A DNA stretch of 64,000 bases from Kosakonia arachidis (lineage in GTDB: Bacteria > Pseudomonadota > Gammaproteobacteria > Enterobacterales > Enterobacteriaceae), in NCBI RefSeq assembly GCF_900116535.1, contig NZ_FPAU01000001.1, positions 759,687 through 823,686 on the forward strand. Reading direction: 5' to 3'. This document shows positions 53,562-63,131 of the stretch, piece by piece. The translations under genes were made by a program, and so were the position numbers. The notes under the pieces were generated by a model. That model was not told the DNA's origin. It saw only the letters and a program-made list of their open reading frames with translations, and did not search any database. Numbering within the stretch: position 1 is the first letter of the stretch; every line of letters begins with the position of its first letter.

Positions 53562-53588
53562 GCCCGGTGGCACAATACGCCATCGGGC
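53562..53588. repeat. REP-like palindromic unit between pepN and ssuB
   Basis: GCCCGGTGGC and GCCATCGGGC form a ten-base-pair stem with one G-T wobble around ACAATAC, between two convergent genes. The position and the GCCCGGTGGC sequence are typical of enterobacterial REP elements, which stabilise 3' ends and bind DNA gyrase or Pol I. Confidence 0.7.
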
Positions 53589-53598
53589 AAAAAGCGGG

Positions 53599-54375
53599 TT
53601 AAGCGTGGCGAGTCCGGGGCAATGCAGCCAGTTCCCGTTCGCCACGTTTCATCACCCGGTTCAGTACCTCTTCTTCCAGTTCCGCCAGCCTTACCGAGCC
53701 CAGCCGGCGCGGGCGCGGCAGATCGATGGTCAAATCGAGGCCGATTTTCCCTTCCTCTATTAATAACACGCGATCAGCCATCGCTACCGCTTCACTGACA
53801 TCGTGTGTCACCAGCACCACGGTAAAACCATAGGTTTGCCACAGTTCGGTGATCAGCCCCTGCATCTCCAACCGGGTTAAGGCATCCAGCGCACCTAACG
53901 GTTCATCCAGCAATAACAGTCCCGGTTGATGCACCAGCGCACGAGCCAGCGCAACGCGCTGTTTTTGCCCGCCGGAGAGCGCAGCAGGCCACTCATTGGC
54001 CCGTTGTTCCAGCCCCACTGACTGCAACGCCTGTTGTGCTGCACTTCGCCAGCGGCCTTTCAGCCCAAGCCCGACATTATCAATCACCGATTTCCATGGC
54101 AGCAGACGCGCTTCCTGAAACATCATGCGCGTATCATGCTGAATGTCGGCAAGCGGTGTATTGCCGGCCAGTAACTCTCCACCATTCGGCGACTCCAACC
54201 CAGCCAGCAGGCGCAGCAGGGTACTTTTCCCGCCGCCGCTGCGGCCGACCACAGCAATAAACTGCCCGGCGGCGATATGCAAATCCAGCGCATTCAGCAC
54301 CAGGTTGTTGTCGTAATGTTTGCTAACGCCGTTGAGTAATAACGGGATCCCCTGATTCAGCCGGGCAGTGTTCAT
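53599..54375 (-). CDS. ssuB: Aliphatic sulfonate ABC transporter ATPase
   Basis: Energy-coupling subunit of SsuABC, which imports alkanesulfonates under sulfate starvation. 258 residues with Walker A GRSGGGKS at 44-51, signature LSGGQKQR and Walker [16 protein letters not shown] 54375 overlaps the ssuC stop in ATGA; the frame is open upstream into ssuC but that part is not coding for SsuB. Slightly longer C-terminus than K-12. Last gene of ssuEADCB. Confidence 0.96.
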   Translation of the reverse strand: MNTARLNQGIPLLLNGVSKHYDNNLVLNALDLHIAAGQFIAVVGRSGGGKSTLLRLLAGLESPNGGELLAGNTPLADIQHDTRMMFQEARLLPWKSVIDNVGLGLKGRWRSAAQQALQSVGLEQRANEWPAALSGGQKQRVALARALVHQPGLLLLDEPLGALDALTRLEMQGLITELWQTYGFTVVLVTHDVSEAVAMADRVLLIEEGKIGLDLTIDLPRPRRLGSVRLAELEEEVLNRVMKRGERELAALPRTRHA

Positions 54376-55160
54376 GCGGTGACCTCTTTGGTGTGGTAAG
54401 CGGGATGCCAGCGCAGCCACAGACGCTCCAGCTGTTGTGCGCTGACATCCGCCAGTTTGCCAAGCAGGGCATAGAGAATAATGGCGACCACCACGACATC
54501 GGTTTGCAGGAACTCGCGGGCGTTCATCGCCAGGTAACCGATCCCGGCGTTGGCTGAAATAGTTTCCGCCACAATTAACGTCAGCCACATCAAACCGAGC
54601 GCAAAACGCACCCCAACCATTATCGATGGTAGCGCGCCGGGCAGGATCACATGGATGAAAAGGGTAAAACCCGAAAGGCCGTAGCTACGTGCCATTTCCA
54701 GCAGCCCTTGGTCAATATTGCGGATGCCATGCCAGGTGTTGATATAGATGGGGAATAGCGTACCGAGCGCCACGAGGAATATTTTGGCGCTCTCGTCGAT
54801 TCCGAACCATAAAATCACCAGTGGGATCAGCGCCAGATGCGGCACATTACGCAGCATCTGAATGGATGTATCCAGCAGGCGCTCTCCCCAGCGCGACAGG
54901 CCACTGATAAGCCCGAGCATCAACCCAATCGAGCCACCGATGGAGAAGCCAATCACCGCCCGCCATGAACTGATGGCCAGGTGCTGCCACAACTCGCCGC
55001 TGGCGCTCAGCGTCCAGAACGCTTTTACGACGCTTTCCGGTGAAGGCAGGATGCGCGTAGATAACCAGCCGGTGGAGGAGGCAATTTGCCAGACCACCAC
55101 AATTCCTGCGGGCAGCAGCCACGGAGCGAGACGCAGTAACCATCTGTTTTGTGAAGCCAT
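54372..55160 (-). CDS. ssuC: Aliphatic sulfonate ABC transporter permease
   Basis: Inner-membrane permease of the sulfonate importer. The 262 residues give about six transmembrane helices and the cytoplasmic EAA-type loop [20 protein letters not shown] that docks on SsuB. ATG 55160 gives the start MASQNRWLL; a longer in-frame start overlapping ssuD is not conserved. It begins seven bases after the ssuD stop and overlaps ssuB by four. Confidence 0.96.
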   Translation of the reverse strand: MASQNRWLLRLAPWLLPAGIVVVWQIASSTGWLSTRILPSPESVVKAFWTLSASGELWQHLAISSWRAVIGFSIGGSIGLMLGLISGLSRWGERLLDTSIQMLRNVPHLALIPLVILWFGIDESAKIFLVALGTLFPIYINTWHGIRNIDQGLLEMARSYGLSGFTLFIHVILPGALPSIMVGVRFALGLMWLTLIVAETISANAGIGYLAMNAREFLQTDVVVVAIILYALLGKLADVSAQQLERLWLRWHPAYHTKEVTA

Positions 55161-55167
55161 AGAAACC

Positions 55168-56313
55168 TCAGCTTTGCGCCACGTTACGGGGAATAAACTC
55201 ATTTGCCACCGTTTCACCCTGCAATTTCAATGGCTGTGGCTGCGGGATCTCCGGGATAGCGACATCGAGATGCGGGAACAGCAGCTCGCCCACCCGGTAT
55301 GCCTCTTCCAGATGTGGATAGCCGGAGAGAATAAAACTGTCGATCCCCAGCGCGGCGTATTCGTTAATCCGCGCAGCAACCGTCGGACCATCGCCGACCA
55401 GCGCGGTTCCTGCGCCGCCGCGTACCAGACCGACACCTGCCCAGAGGTTCGGGCTGATCTCCAGTTGATCGCGCTTACCGCCGTGTAGCGCCACCATGCG
55501 TTGTTGTCCGACGGAATCCTGACGTGCAAAAGCGGACTGTGCTTTGGCGATGGTTTCCTCATCAAGGTGGGAAATCAGGCGGTCCGCCGCCTGCCAGGCT
55601 TCGGCGGTGGTTTCACGGACAATGACATGCAGGCGAATACCAAACCGCACCTCACGGCCATGGGTTGCGGCTTTGGCGCGCACCTGCGCAATCTTCTCTT
55701 TTACCCGCTCTGGCGGTTCACCCCACGTGAGATAGAGATCGACCTGTTCCGCCGCCAGATCCTGCGCCACATCCGAGGAGCCGCCAAAATAGAGCGGTGG
55801 ACGTGGCTGCTGTACTGGCGGGAAAAAGAGTTTTGCCCCGCGAACATGAATATGCTTGCCTTCGTAATCCACCGTGTCGCCCTCCAGCAGGCGGCGCCAG
55901 ACATGGGTGAATTCGGAGGAGACTTCATAGCGTTCGTTGTGATCGAGAAATACGCCATCACCTGCAAGTTCCTGCGGATCGCTGCCCGTAACCAGGTTAA
56001 ACAGCGCTCGGCCATTGGAGAGTCTGTCCAGCGTTGCTGCCTGACGTGCCGAGACGGTCGGCGATACCACACTTGGACGTAGTGCTACCAGAAATTTTAA
56101 CCGCTGAGTGACCGGAATCAACGAGGCGGCCACCAGCCATGCATCTTCGCACGAACGGCCAGTAGGAATTAACACACCGCTAAAACCCAGCCGGTCTACG
56201 GCCTGCGCGATTTGCTGCAAATAGTTATGATCCACCGGGCGTGAGCCCTCGTCAGTGCCAAGATAGTGGCCGTCACCGTGCGTTGGTAAAAACCAGAACA
56301 GATTCAGACTCAT
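55168..56313 (-). CDS. ssuD: FMNH2-dependent alkanesulfonate monooxygenase
   Basis: Flavin-dependent TIM-barrel oxygenase that desulfonates C1-C14 alkanesulfonates to sulfite and aldehyde with reduced FMN from SsuE. The 381 residues match E. coli length and include the conserved cysteine in GRSCEDAW (C54) and the active-site Arg-rich loop near NLVTGSDP and [15 protein letters not shown]. It overlaps ssuA by four bases. Confidence 0.97.
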   Translation of the reverse strand: MSLNLFWFLPTHGDGHYLGTDEGSRPVDHNYLQQIAQAVDRLGFSGVLIPTGRSCEDAWLVAASLIPVTQRLKFLVALRPSVVSPTVSARQAATLDRLSNGRALFNLVTGSDPQELAGDGVFLDHNERYEVSSEFTHVWRRLLEGDTVDYEGKHIHVRGAKLFFPPVQQPRPPLYFGGSSDVAQDLAAEQVDLYLTWGEPPERVKEKIAQVRAKAATHGREVRFGIRLHVIVRETTAEAWQAADRLISHLDEETIAKAQSAFARQDSVGQQRMVALHGGKRDQLEISPNLWAGVGLVRGGAGTALVGDGPTVAARINEYAALGIDSFILSGYPHLEEAYRVGELLFPHLDVAIPEIPQPQPLKLQGETVANEFIPRNVAQS

Positions 56314-57269
56314 GATTTTGCTCCTTCTTTGGTTGGTTGCCAGATACGGGTACGGATATCGACTTTCTTCGGCACCAGGCCATTCTCATAAAAGAGATCG
56401 GCAGTTTGTTGCTGCAACGCTGCCGTGGCTTCATTAACAGGCGCGATTTTGGTTGGTGGACGATGATCGAAATAGGTTGAAATTACCGCTGGCGGCAGCC
56501 CCATGGTTTTTGCCAGCAGCGCCACGCTTTCGTCGCGGTGGCTGAGGGTTAAGGCATCGGCTTCGCTAAAGGTATCCAGTACGCCCTGCAGGAATTCACC
56601 GTTCTTTTCTGCATACGGGCGAGCGGCTAAATAGAAGGAACCGGTCTGCTTGAGTGTGGTGCCGTCTTTCAGTACCCGTACTCCTCCCTGCAACAATGCC
56701 GCAGAGTAATAAGGATCCCAGATTGCCCACGCATCCACATTCCCTTGCTGGAAAGCAGCGCGCGCATCAGCAGGAGTCAAAAACACAGGTTGAATATCAC
56801 TGAACTTCAGCCCAGCCTGTTGCAGAGCGCGTAGCAGCAAATTATGGGAGCTGGAACCCTTCTGGAAGGCCACTTTATGCCCCTTCAGATCGGCTACCGT
56901 CTTGATTGGGCTGTTTTCCGCCACCAGAATCACTTCGGCTTTCGGTTTCGGCGGTTCTACGCCGACGTACACCAGATCCGCGCCTGCTGCTTGCGCAAAG
57001 ATGGGGGGAATATCGCCTGTACTGCCAAGATCAATACTGCCGACATTGAGTGCTTCCAGCATTTGCGGACCGGCCGGAAATTCAACCCAGGAAACTTTTG
57101 TGCCCGGATAGCGCTTTTCCAGCAGCTCATGGCTTTTTGCCAGCACCATACTGACGCTGCCTTTTTGGTAACCAATGCGCAGCGAGCCCGGTGCGGGATC
57201 TGCGGCCTGCGATAAAGCGGAAAACGACAGCAGCCCGGCCAGCGCCAGCCAGGGGAACCGATTAAACAT
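56310..57269 (-). CDS. ssuA: Aliphatic sulfonate substrate-binding protein
   Basis: Periplasmic receptor for alkanesulfonates feeding SsuBC. 319 residues with a Sec signal peptide ([19 protein letters not shown], cleavage near SQA) followed by the SsuA/NMT1 fold ([46 protein letters not shown]). ATG 57269 has an AAGGAG site; the longer open frame lies inside ssuE. It overlaps ssuE by eight bases and ssuD by four. Confidence 0.96.
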   Translation of the reverse strand: MFNRFPWLALAGLLSFSALSQAADPAPGSLRIGYQKGSVSMVLAKSHELLEKRYPGTKVSWVEFPAGPQMLEALNVGSIDLGSTGDIPPIFAQAAGADLVYVGVEPPKPKAEVILVAENSPIKTVADLKGHKVAFQKGSSSHNLLLRALQQAGLKFSDIQPVFLTPADARAAFQQGNVDAWAIWDPYYSAALLQGGVRVLKDGTTLKQTGSFYLAARPYAEKNGEFLQGVLDTFSEADALTLSHRDESVALLAKTMGLPPAVISTYFDHRPPTKIAPVNEATAALQQQTADLFYENGLVPKKVDIRTRIWQPTKEGAKS

Positions 57270-57837
57270 GAGTAACTCCTTGTGAGCGGAGAAAATCCGG
57301 TGCCTGAATCTCCCGACGGTGCAGCGCCTGCCAGAAGGTTTCCAGCGCATTATCAAGGCGCATTTGCAGGTTTGTTGTCAGGCTGGGTTTGTGCTGGTAA
57401 TCCAGCACCTGGGTATCATCGGCAAACACGCCGTGCAGAATCTCTTGTGCTTTCAGGGCGCTGAGCACGGGTTTCAGGGCGTAATCCACCGCCAGCATGT
57501 GCGCCACAGTGCCGCCGGTCGCTAACGGCAATACGACTTTGCCTTCCAGCGCTCGCTCAGGGAGGAGATCAAGCAGGGCTTTCAGCGCTCCGGCATAAGC
57601 CGCTTTGTAAACAGGCGTAGCGACAATCAGTCCGTCTGCTTCTTGAAGTTGTTCAATAAAGGTTTGCAGGGCAGGGCTATCGAAACGCGCATAAATGAGA
57701 TCTTCCGGCGCAAAATTTTGCAGGTGCCAATGGCAGACTTCGACTTTTTGCGCGTTGAGGCGCTCGCGGATATATTCCAGCAGCGCGCTGGAGCGGGAGG
57801 GGAAGCGTGGGCTTCCCGCCAGGGTAACAACTCGCAT
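57262..57837 (-). CDS. ssuE: NAD(P)H-dependent FMN reductase
   Basis: Supplies reduced FMN to the SsuD monooxygenase. The 191-residue flavodoxin-like protein has the flavin-binding [10 protein letters not shown] loop at residues 8-17 and the [13 protein letters not shown] segment typical of the SsuE branch, whose inserted tyrosine creates the pi-helix. It is first gene of ssuEADCB with AAGGAG at the start. In E. coli the operon is activated by Cbl and repressed by sulfate through CysB. Confidence 0.96.
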   Translation of the reverse strand: MRVVTLAGSPRFPSRSSALLEYIRERLNAQKVEVCHWHLQNFAPEDLIYARFDSPALQTFIEQLQEADGLIVATPVYKAAYAGALKALLDLLPERALEGKVVLPLATGGTVAHMLAVDYALKPVLSALKAQEILHGVFADDTQVLDYQHKPSLTTNLQMRLDNALETFWQALHRREIQAPDFLRSQGVTHV

Positions 57838-57848
57838 AATCGCTCCTT

Positions 57849-57884
57849 ATAACTAATTGTTCTATGTTTGATAACATCCATAAC
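57849..57884 (-). promoter_or_regulatory. Candidate Cbl/CysB site before ssuE
   Basis: Three ATAAC pentamers (57849-57853, 57871-57875, 57880-57884) lie in the 248-nt space between ssuE and pyrD. Such AT-rich repeats suit LysR-type regulators like Cbl. The link is inferred from the known E. coli control only. Confidence 0.35.
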
Positions 57885-57974
57885 AATTTCCCCCAGTGTG
57901 GCAGAGGCGATTTATTCCACTAAATGATTTATTCGAGAAAAAATTGCTGAAAAATGCATAAAGCAAAATAGCGA

Positions 57975-57990
57975 GAGTAAACGATTGCGT
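57975..57990 (+). promoter_or_regulatory. PurR-like operator of pyrD
   Basis: The 16-mer ending AAACGATTGCGT matches the PurR consensus ACGCAAACGTTTGCGT at 12 of 16 positions and lies about 110 bp upstream of the pyrD start. PurR control of pyrD is established in E. coli. Confidence 0.6.
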
Positions 57991-58042
57991 CGGATGCGCT
58001 TTTTTTTGCCGCAGGTCAATTCCCTTTCGCGGCACTTTCACT

Positions 58043-58080
58043 GATAATACGCCCCCGGTTTGCACCCGGGAATTCAGGAG
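58043..58080 (+). promoter_or_regulatory. pyrD promoter and start-site-switching leader
   Basis: A -10 GATAAT (58043-58048) is followed by CCCCCGG where transcription would begin. CCCGG (58054-58058) can pair with CCGGG (58066-58070), five bases before the AGGAG ribosome site. In enterobacterial pyrC and pyrD, CTP/UTP levels select the start nucleotide and so decide whether this hairpin forms. The same layout is visible here. Confidence 0.75.
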
Positions 58081-58085
58081 AGTTC

Positions 58086-59096
58086 ATGTACTACCCTTTC
58101 GTTCGTAAAGCCCTTTTTCAGCTCGATCCAGAGCGTGCCCATGAATTGACCTTCCAGCAGTTACGCCGTATTACCGGAACGCCTTTTGAGGCGCTGGTTC
58201 GTCAGCGCGTGCCGGAAAAACCTGTGCAGTGCATGGGACTGACGTTTAAGAACCCGCTGGGATTAGCGGCCGGGCTGGATAAAAACGGTGAATGCATTGA
58301 TGCGTTGGGGGCGATGGGTTTTGGCTCCATTGAGATCGGTACTGTTACGCCTCGCGCTCAGCCGGGAAATGACAAGCCGAGGATCTTCCGCCTGGTGGAT
58401 GCTGAAGGTCTGATCAACCGCATGGGGTTTAATAATCTCGGTGTAGATAACCTGGTTGAGAATGTCAAAAAATCGCATTTTGACGGTGTGCTGGGCATTA
58501 ATATCGGTAAAAATAAAGACACGCCGGTAGAGCAGGGGAAAGATGACTATCTGATTTGCATGGAAAAAGTCTATGCTTATGCCGGTTATATCGCCATTAA
58601 TATTTCCTCACCGAATACCCCAGGTTTACGCTCGCTGCAATATGGCGAAGCGCTGGACGATCTTTTAACGGCAATTAAAAATAAACAGAACGAGCTGCAA
58701 AACATCCACCATAAATATGTTCCGGTGGCGGTGAAGATCGCGCCCGATCTTTCTGAGGAAGAATTGATCCAGGTAGCCGACAGTTTAGTTCGCCACCATA
58801 TTGATGGTGTTATTGCTACCAATACCACGCTGGAAAGATCGCTGGTGCAGGGAATGAAATACTGTGATGAAACGGGTGGTTTAAGTGGACGTCCGCTGCA
58901 ATTAAAAAGCACGGAAATAATCCGCCGTCTGTCGCAGGAATTAAAGGGTCGTTTGCCAATTATCGGCGTTGGCGGCATTGATTCAGTGATTGCTGCCCGC
59001 GAGAAGATCGCTGCGGGTGCGTCCATCGTACAAATTTATTCCGGCTTTATTTTTAAAGGCCCGCCGCTGATTAAAGAAATTGTCACCCATATCTAA
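58086..59096 (+). CDS. pyrD: Dihydroorotate dehydrogenase (quinone), class 2
   Basis: Membrane-associated flavoenzyme oxidising dihydroorotate to orotate with quinone as acceptor, fourth step of pyrimidine synthesis. The 336 residues begin with the amphipathic N-terminal helices of class 2 enzymes ([19 protein letters not shown]) and contain the FMN/orotate segments [23 protein letters not shown] with the catalytic serine and GVGGIDS. AGGAG precedes ATG. K-12 has the elf fimbrial cluster between ssuE and pyrD; here the two are separated by 248 nt. Confidence 0.98.
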   Translation: MYYPFVRKALFQLDPERAHELTFQQLRRITGTPFEALVRQRVPEKPVQCMGLTFKNPLGLAAGLDKNGECIDALGAMGFGSIEIGTVTPRAQPGNDKPRIFRLVDAEGLINRMGFNNLGVDNLVENVKKSHFDGVLGINIGKNKDTPVEQGKDDYLICMEKVYAYAGYIAINISSPNTPGLRSLQYGEALDDLLTAIKNKQNELQNIHHKYVPVAVKIAPDLSEEELIQVADSLVRHHIDGVIATNTTLERSLVQGMKYCDETGGLSGRPLQLKSTEIIRRLSQELKGRLPIIGVGGIDSVIAAREKIAAGASIVQIYSGFIFKGPPLIKEIVTHI

Positions 59097-59117
59097 TCTT
59101 TTTTTGCCAGTGCACAT

Positions 59118-59150
59118 CCAGGGCTTTATTTCCGGCCCTGGTTGTTTTAT
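59118..59150 (+). terminator. Intrinsic terminator after pyrD
   Basis: CCAGGGC and GCCCTGG form a seven-base-pair stem around ten bases, followed by TTGTTTTAT. Confidence 0.8.
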
Positions 59151-59261
59151 ATTCCCTCACTGTTGCTAATTTGTACATTGTGGTCTTTATTATTAGAGCA
59201 ATAAGCGAGACAGCGACAGGATAAAAAAGCGACAGGAAGTTTACGGGGAGGGGAGAGAACA

Positions 59262-59804
59262 ATGCGAATTAAACCTGATGATAATTGGCGCTGGTATTTT
59301 GATGAAGAGCATGATCGTATGATGCTCGATTTAGCCAATGGTATGCTATTTCGCTCCCGTTTTGCCCGAAAAATGTTGACGCCGGATGCGTTTTTACCCT
59401 CCGGTTTTTGTGTTGATGACGCTGCTTTATATTTCTCGTTTGAGGAAAAATGCCGCAACCTCGCACTCTCTAATGAACAGCGTGCGGAACTGGTGCTTAA
59501 TGCGCTGGTGGCGATTCGCTTCCTGAAACCGCAAATGCCGAAAAGCTGGCATTTTATGACGCACGATGTGCTCTGGTCGCCTACGACCGGTGAAGGTGCC
59601 TGTGTCTGGCTGAGCGACACCCAGGAGTGCGTAAACCTGCTGGTGGTTGAGCCAGGCGAAAATGCCGCGCTATGCCTGCTGGCTCAACCCGGCGTGGTGA
59701 TTGCCGGGCGCACGATGCAACTGGGTGATGCGATTAAAGTAATGAACGATCGCCTGAAACCCCAGCTTCATACTGAGAGTCTCCGTTTCGAACAGGCGGT
59801 TTAA
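59262..59804 (+). CDS. zapC: Cell division protein ZapC
   Basis: Cytoplasmic FtsZ-associated protein that promotes lateral bundling of FtsZ filaments at the Z-ring. The 180-residue protein follows E. coli ZapC along its length ([19 protein letters not shown] start, [16 protein letters not shown] near the end), with most changes in the C-terminal half. GGGGAGGGGAG precedes the ATG. It runs tail to tail into ycbX with a four-base overlap of the two stop regions (TTAA). Confidence 0.94.
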   Translation: MRIKPDDNWRWYFDEEHDRMMLDLANGMLFRSRFARKMLTPDAFLPSGFCVDDAALYFSFEEKCRNLALSNEQRAELVLNALVAIRFLKPQMPKSWHFMTHDVLWSPTTGEGACVWLSDTQECVNLLVVEPGENAALCLLAQPGVVIAGRTMQLGDAIKVMNDRLKPQLHTESLRFEQAV

Positions 59805-60910
59805 GCTTCTAGTCGAAGTGTTGTTTTCGGAATACAACTGCAGCAGAGGATGGTACCGTCCTGCCTGATGGCCGATTTTTTCATCGCGCTCACTTCACCT
59901 TCAATTACCTTGATCTGGCAACACCCGCATACACCTGCGCGGCAGGAATAGGGTACGCGGATCCCCTGATTTTCCAGTTGCTCCAGCAGCACCTGCTGAT
60001 TGTTGCCAATAAATGTTTGCCCCTGCCAGTTAATCTCTACTGTTCCCGCAGCCTGAACTTCCGGTTCTAGTGCTGCTGTAACGGCACCCGCGCCGTAAAT
60101 TTTTGCGGGTGCGGTCGCCAGCACGGCCACTTCATCGCCTACGCGGATGACGCCGCTGTTGCGCGCAATCAGGTTCTGCCCGAAATCGACGTCGCCGTTA
60201 TCCTGTGCGGTTCGAAACCCTTGCAGTGTGGCTAACGGTTCACCGGTCGGATGTTTTTGCCCCCGTTCCGGGCTCACGGTGGTCAACACGCAGCGGCTAC
60301 AGGGTTTGACAACATCAAACACCACATCGCCGATACGCACGACTCTCCAGTTATCCTCTTCCCACGCTTGCGCGCCGGTGACCACCAGGTTGGGACGAAA
60401 CTGCTCCATCTTCACGCTGGCCGGGCAACGGTTTTGCAAATCACGCAGTGAAGCTTCGTTGGTCAATAAATAAGGGAAACCGTCAGCAAAAGAGAGCGGC
60501 ACATCTTCATAACGCTTAACGCGACGGGTTAATTCCGGGCCTACCCAGCGCAATTGCACCTCGCGGGCGAAAAAACCGCTGAGCCAGCGATTAATCTCAT
60601 CCGGTGCTATCAATGCGAAAAAATGGTTACCCCACACTTCCGTTGGTGCGCCGTCAGGCGCAAAATCGGTAAAACGAATTATCGCACTACTGCCGTCCGG
60701 TGCGGTCAAATGCAGGCCGTCGGTTAATGGTGATGGCGTAAAGCGCACCATCTGCGGATACTGACGCGCGGTAATAAAAGTGCCATCGGGCTGAGTGACC
60801 ATAAAAATACGGTCAAAAGCAAAGCCGCTGGTATCGGCAAACGCATGCGTCAGCCCAATACCGCGCATGGATTTTACCGGATGGATAAAGAGACGCGAAA
60901 TCGTTGGCAC
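59801..60910 (-). CDS. ycbX: MOSC and [2Fe-2S] domain protein YcbX
   Basis: Molybdenum-cofactor-dependent enzyme involved in detoxifying N-hydroxylated base analogues such as 6-N-hydroxylaminopurine, working with CysJ as electron donor in E. coli. 369 residues: an N-terminal MOSC_N beta-barrel ([19 protein letters not shown]), the MOSC domain with the cofactor cysteine in [12 protein letters not shown], and a C-terminal plant-type ferredoxin domain with [10 protein letters not shown] and a final CC. The start is GTG at 60910 with GGGAG upstream. It is divergent from rlmL over 100 nt. Confidence 0.94.
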   Translation of the reverse strand: MPTISRLFIHPVKSMRGIGLTHAFADTSGFAFDRIFMVTQPDGTFITARQYPQMVRFTPSPLTDGLHLTAPDGSSAIIRFTDFAPDGAPTEVWGNHFFALIAPDEINRWLSGFFAREVQLRWVGPELTRRVKRYEDVPLSFADGFPYLLTNEASLRDLQNRCPASVKMEQFRPNLVVTGAQAWEEDNWRVVRIGDVVFDVVKPCSRCVLTTVSPERGQKHPTGEPLATLQGFRTAQDNGDVDFGQNLIARNSGVIRVGDEVAVLATAPAKIYGAGAVTAALEPEVQAAGTVEINWQGQTFIGNNQQVLLEQLENQGIRVPYSCRAGVCGCCQIKVIEGEVSAMKKSAIRQDGTILCCSCIPKTTLRLEA

Positions 60911-60949
60911 GTCTTGCTCCCAGTAAGTCGAAAATAAGCCCTCAACTTT

Positions 60950-60977
60950 ATGACATGGCCGCCAGATTAGCTATAAT
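60950..60977 (+). promoter_or_regulatory. Predicted sigma-70 promoter of rlmL
   Basis: ATGACA (60950-60955) and a perfect TATAAT (60972-60977) are separated by 16 bp, 33 nt before the rlmL start. Confidence 0.7.
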
Positions 60978-61010
60978 GCGCAACAATTTTCGTTGAGTAT
61001 AAGTGACATT

Positions 61011-63119
61011 ATGATTTCTCTGTTTGCCAGTACGGCCCGCGGGCTGGAAGAGCTGTTAAAAACTGAACTGGAAAAACTCGGTGCGCAGGAGTGCCGTGTG
61101 GTTCAGGGTGGTGTCCATTTTGAAGGTGACACGCGGCTTCTGTACCAGAGCCTGATGTGGAGTCGTCTGGCTTCGCGCATTATGCTGCCGCTCGGAGAGT
61201 GCAAGGTTTACAGTGATCTTGATCTTTATCTCGGTGTGCAGGCGATCAACTGGACAGAGATTTTCACTCCCGGTGCGACGTTTGCCGTGCACTTTAGTGG
61301 CCTGAATGATGAGATTCGCAACAGCCAGTACGGCGCGCTAAAAGTGAAAGACGCCATCGTTGATAGCTTTACCCGTAAAAACCTTCCGCGCCCGAATGTC
61401 GAGCGCGAACTGCCGGATCTGCGTATTAACGTCTGGCTAAATCAGGATACGGCAAATATCTCCCTCGATCTGAGCGGCGAGGGTCTGCACCTGCGCGGCT
61501 ACCGCGATCGCACGGGTATTGCGCCGATCAAAGAGAACCTGGCGGCAGCCATTGTGATGCGTTCTGGCTGGCAGCCGGGTACACCGCTGCTCGATCCTAT
61601 GTGTGGCTCTGGTACGCTGCTGATCGAAGCCGCCATGGCGGCAACCGATCGCGCACCGGGTTTGCATCGCAGCCACTGGGGTTTTGGCGGCTGGGCGCAG
61701 CATGATGATGCGTTGTGGAAAGAGGTGAAAGCGGAAGCGCAAACGCGCGCACGCCAGGGGCTGGCCGGTTATGAATCTCGCTTTTATGGCTCCGACAGCG
61801 ATGTGCGCGTCATTGAACTTGCCCGCAGCAACGCGCGCCGCGCCGGGATTGGCGAGCTGGTGACCTTCGAAGTAAAAGATGTCGCCCAGCTCAGCAACCC
61901 GTTGCCGAAAGGTCCGTACGGTACGGTGATCAGTAACCCGCCGTACGGTGAACGTCTGGAGAGCGAACCGGCGCTGATCGCGCTGCATAGCCTGCTGGGC
62001 CGCCTGCTGAAAGCGCAGTTCGGCGGCTGGAATCTGTCGCTGTTCAGCGCCTCTGTTGATCTGCTTAACTGCCTGCAACTGCGTGCTGAGCGCCAGTTCA
62101 AAGCCAAGAATGGCCCGCTGGATTGCGTACAGAAAAATTACCATCTGGCAGAAAATACCGGCGAAGCAAAAGCGCCTGCAATGGCGGAAGACTACGCCAA
62201 CCGTCTGCGTAAGAACGTTAAAAAGCTGGAGAAATGGGCGCGCCAGGAAGGCATCGAATGCTATCGTCTGTATGATGCCGATCTGCCGGATTACAACGTG
62301 GCGGTCGATCGCTATGCCGACTGGGTGGTGGTACAGGAGTATGCCGCGCCGAAGACTATTGATGCGCAAAAAGCGCGTCAGCGCCTGTTTGATATCATTG
62401 CTGCCACTATCCAGGTGCTGGGTATCGCACCGAACAAGCTGGTGCTGAAAACCCGCGAGCGGCAGAAGGGTACCAATCAGTATCAGAAAATGGACGAGAA
62501 GGGCGACTTTATGGAGGTGAGCGAGTACAACGCCCGCCTGTGGGTCAACCTGACGGACTATCTCGATACTGGCTTGTTCCTTGACCACCGTATTGCCCGC
62601 CGTATGCTGGGGCAGATGAGTAAGGGTAAAGATTTCCTCAATCTCTTCTCCTACACCGGCAGTGCCAGTGTGCATGCCGGGTTGGGCGGTGCGCGTTCCA
62701 CCACCACGGTGGATATGTCACGCACTTATCTGGAGTGGGCCGAGCGCAACCTGCGCCTTAACGGCCTGAGTGGCCGCATGCATCGCCTGATTCAGGCCGA
62801 TTGTCTGAGCTGGCTGCGTGAGACGGATGAGCAGTTTGATCTGATCTTTATCGATCCACCGACTTTCTCTAACTCCAAACGTATGGAAGATTCTTTTGAT
62901 GTGCAGCGCGATCACATGCGTCTGATGCAGGATCTGAAACGCCTGCTGCGCAAAGGCGGCACCATTATGTTCTCCAATAACAAACGCGGTTTTCGTATGG
63001 ATCTCGACGGGCTGGCGAAACTGGGTCTGCAGGCACAAGAAATTACCCAAAAAACGCAGTCGCAGGATTTTGCCCGCAACCGTCAAATCCACAACTGCTG
63101 GCTGATTACCGCAGCCTGA
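61011..63119 (+). CDS. rlmL: Bifunctional 23S rRNA methyltransferase RlmKL
   Basis: Fused enzyme making m2G2445 (RlmL half) and m7G2069 (RlmK half) in 23S rRNA. The 702 residues begin with a THUMP domain (about 40-155) and the RlmL Rossmann domain with [14 protein letters not shown] and catalytic SNPPYGER, then the RlmK domain with [14 protein letters not shown] and [14 protein letters not shown] 61011 gives the usual start; an in-frame GTG six codons earlier lacks support. Promoter upstream is clear, and uup begins 12 nt after the stop. Confidence 0.97.
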   Translation: MISLFASTARGLEELLKTELEKLGAQECRVVQGGVHFEGDTRLLYQSLMWSRLASRIMLPLGECKVYSDLDLYLGVQAINWTEIFTPGATFAVHFSGLNDEIRNSQYGALKVKDAIVDSFTRKNLPRPNVERELPDLRINVWLNQDTANISLDLSGEGLHLRGYRDRTGIAPIKENLAAAIVMRSGWQPGTPLLDPMCGSGTLLIEAAMAATDRAPGLHRSHWGFGGWAQHDDALWKEVKAEAQTRARQGLAGYESRFYGSDSDVRVIELARSNARRAGIGELVTFEVKDVAQLSNPLPKGPYGTVISNPPYGERLESEPALIALHSLLGRLLKAQFGGWNLSLFSASVDLLNCLQLRAERQFKAKNGPLDCVQKNYHLAENTGEAKAPAMAEDYANRLRKNVKKLEKWARQEGIECYRLYDADLPDYNVAVDRYADWVVVQEYAAPKTIDAQKARQRLFDIIAATIQVLGIAPNKLVLKTRERQKGTNQYQKMDEKGDFMEVSEYNARLWVNLTDYLDTGLFLDHRIARRMLGQMSKGKDFLNLFSYTGSASVHAGLGGARSTTTVDMSRTYLEWAERNLRLNGLSGRMHRLIQADCLSWLRETDEQFDLIFIDPPTFSNSKRMEDSFDVQRDHMRLMQDLKRLLRKGGTIMFSNNKRGFRMDLDGLAKLGLQAQEITQKTQSQDFARNRQIHNCWLITAA

Positions 63120-63131
63120 AAGGATAAATAA

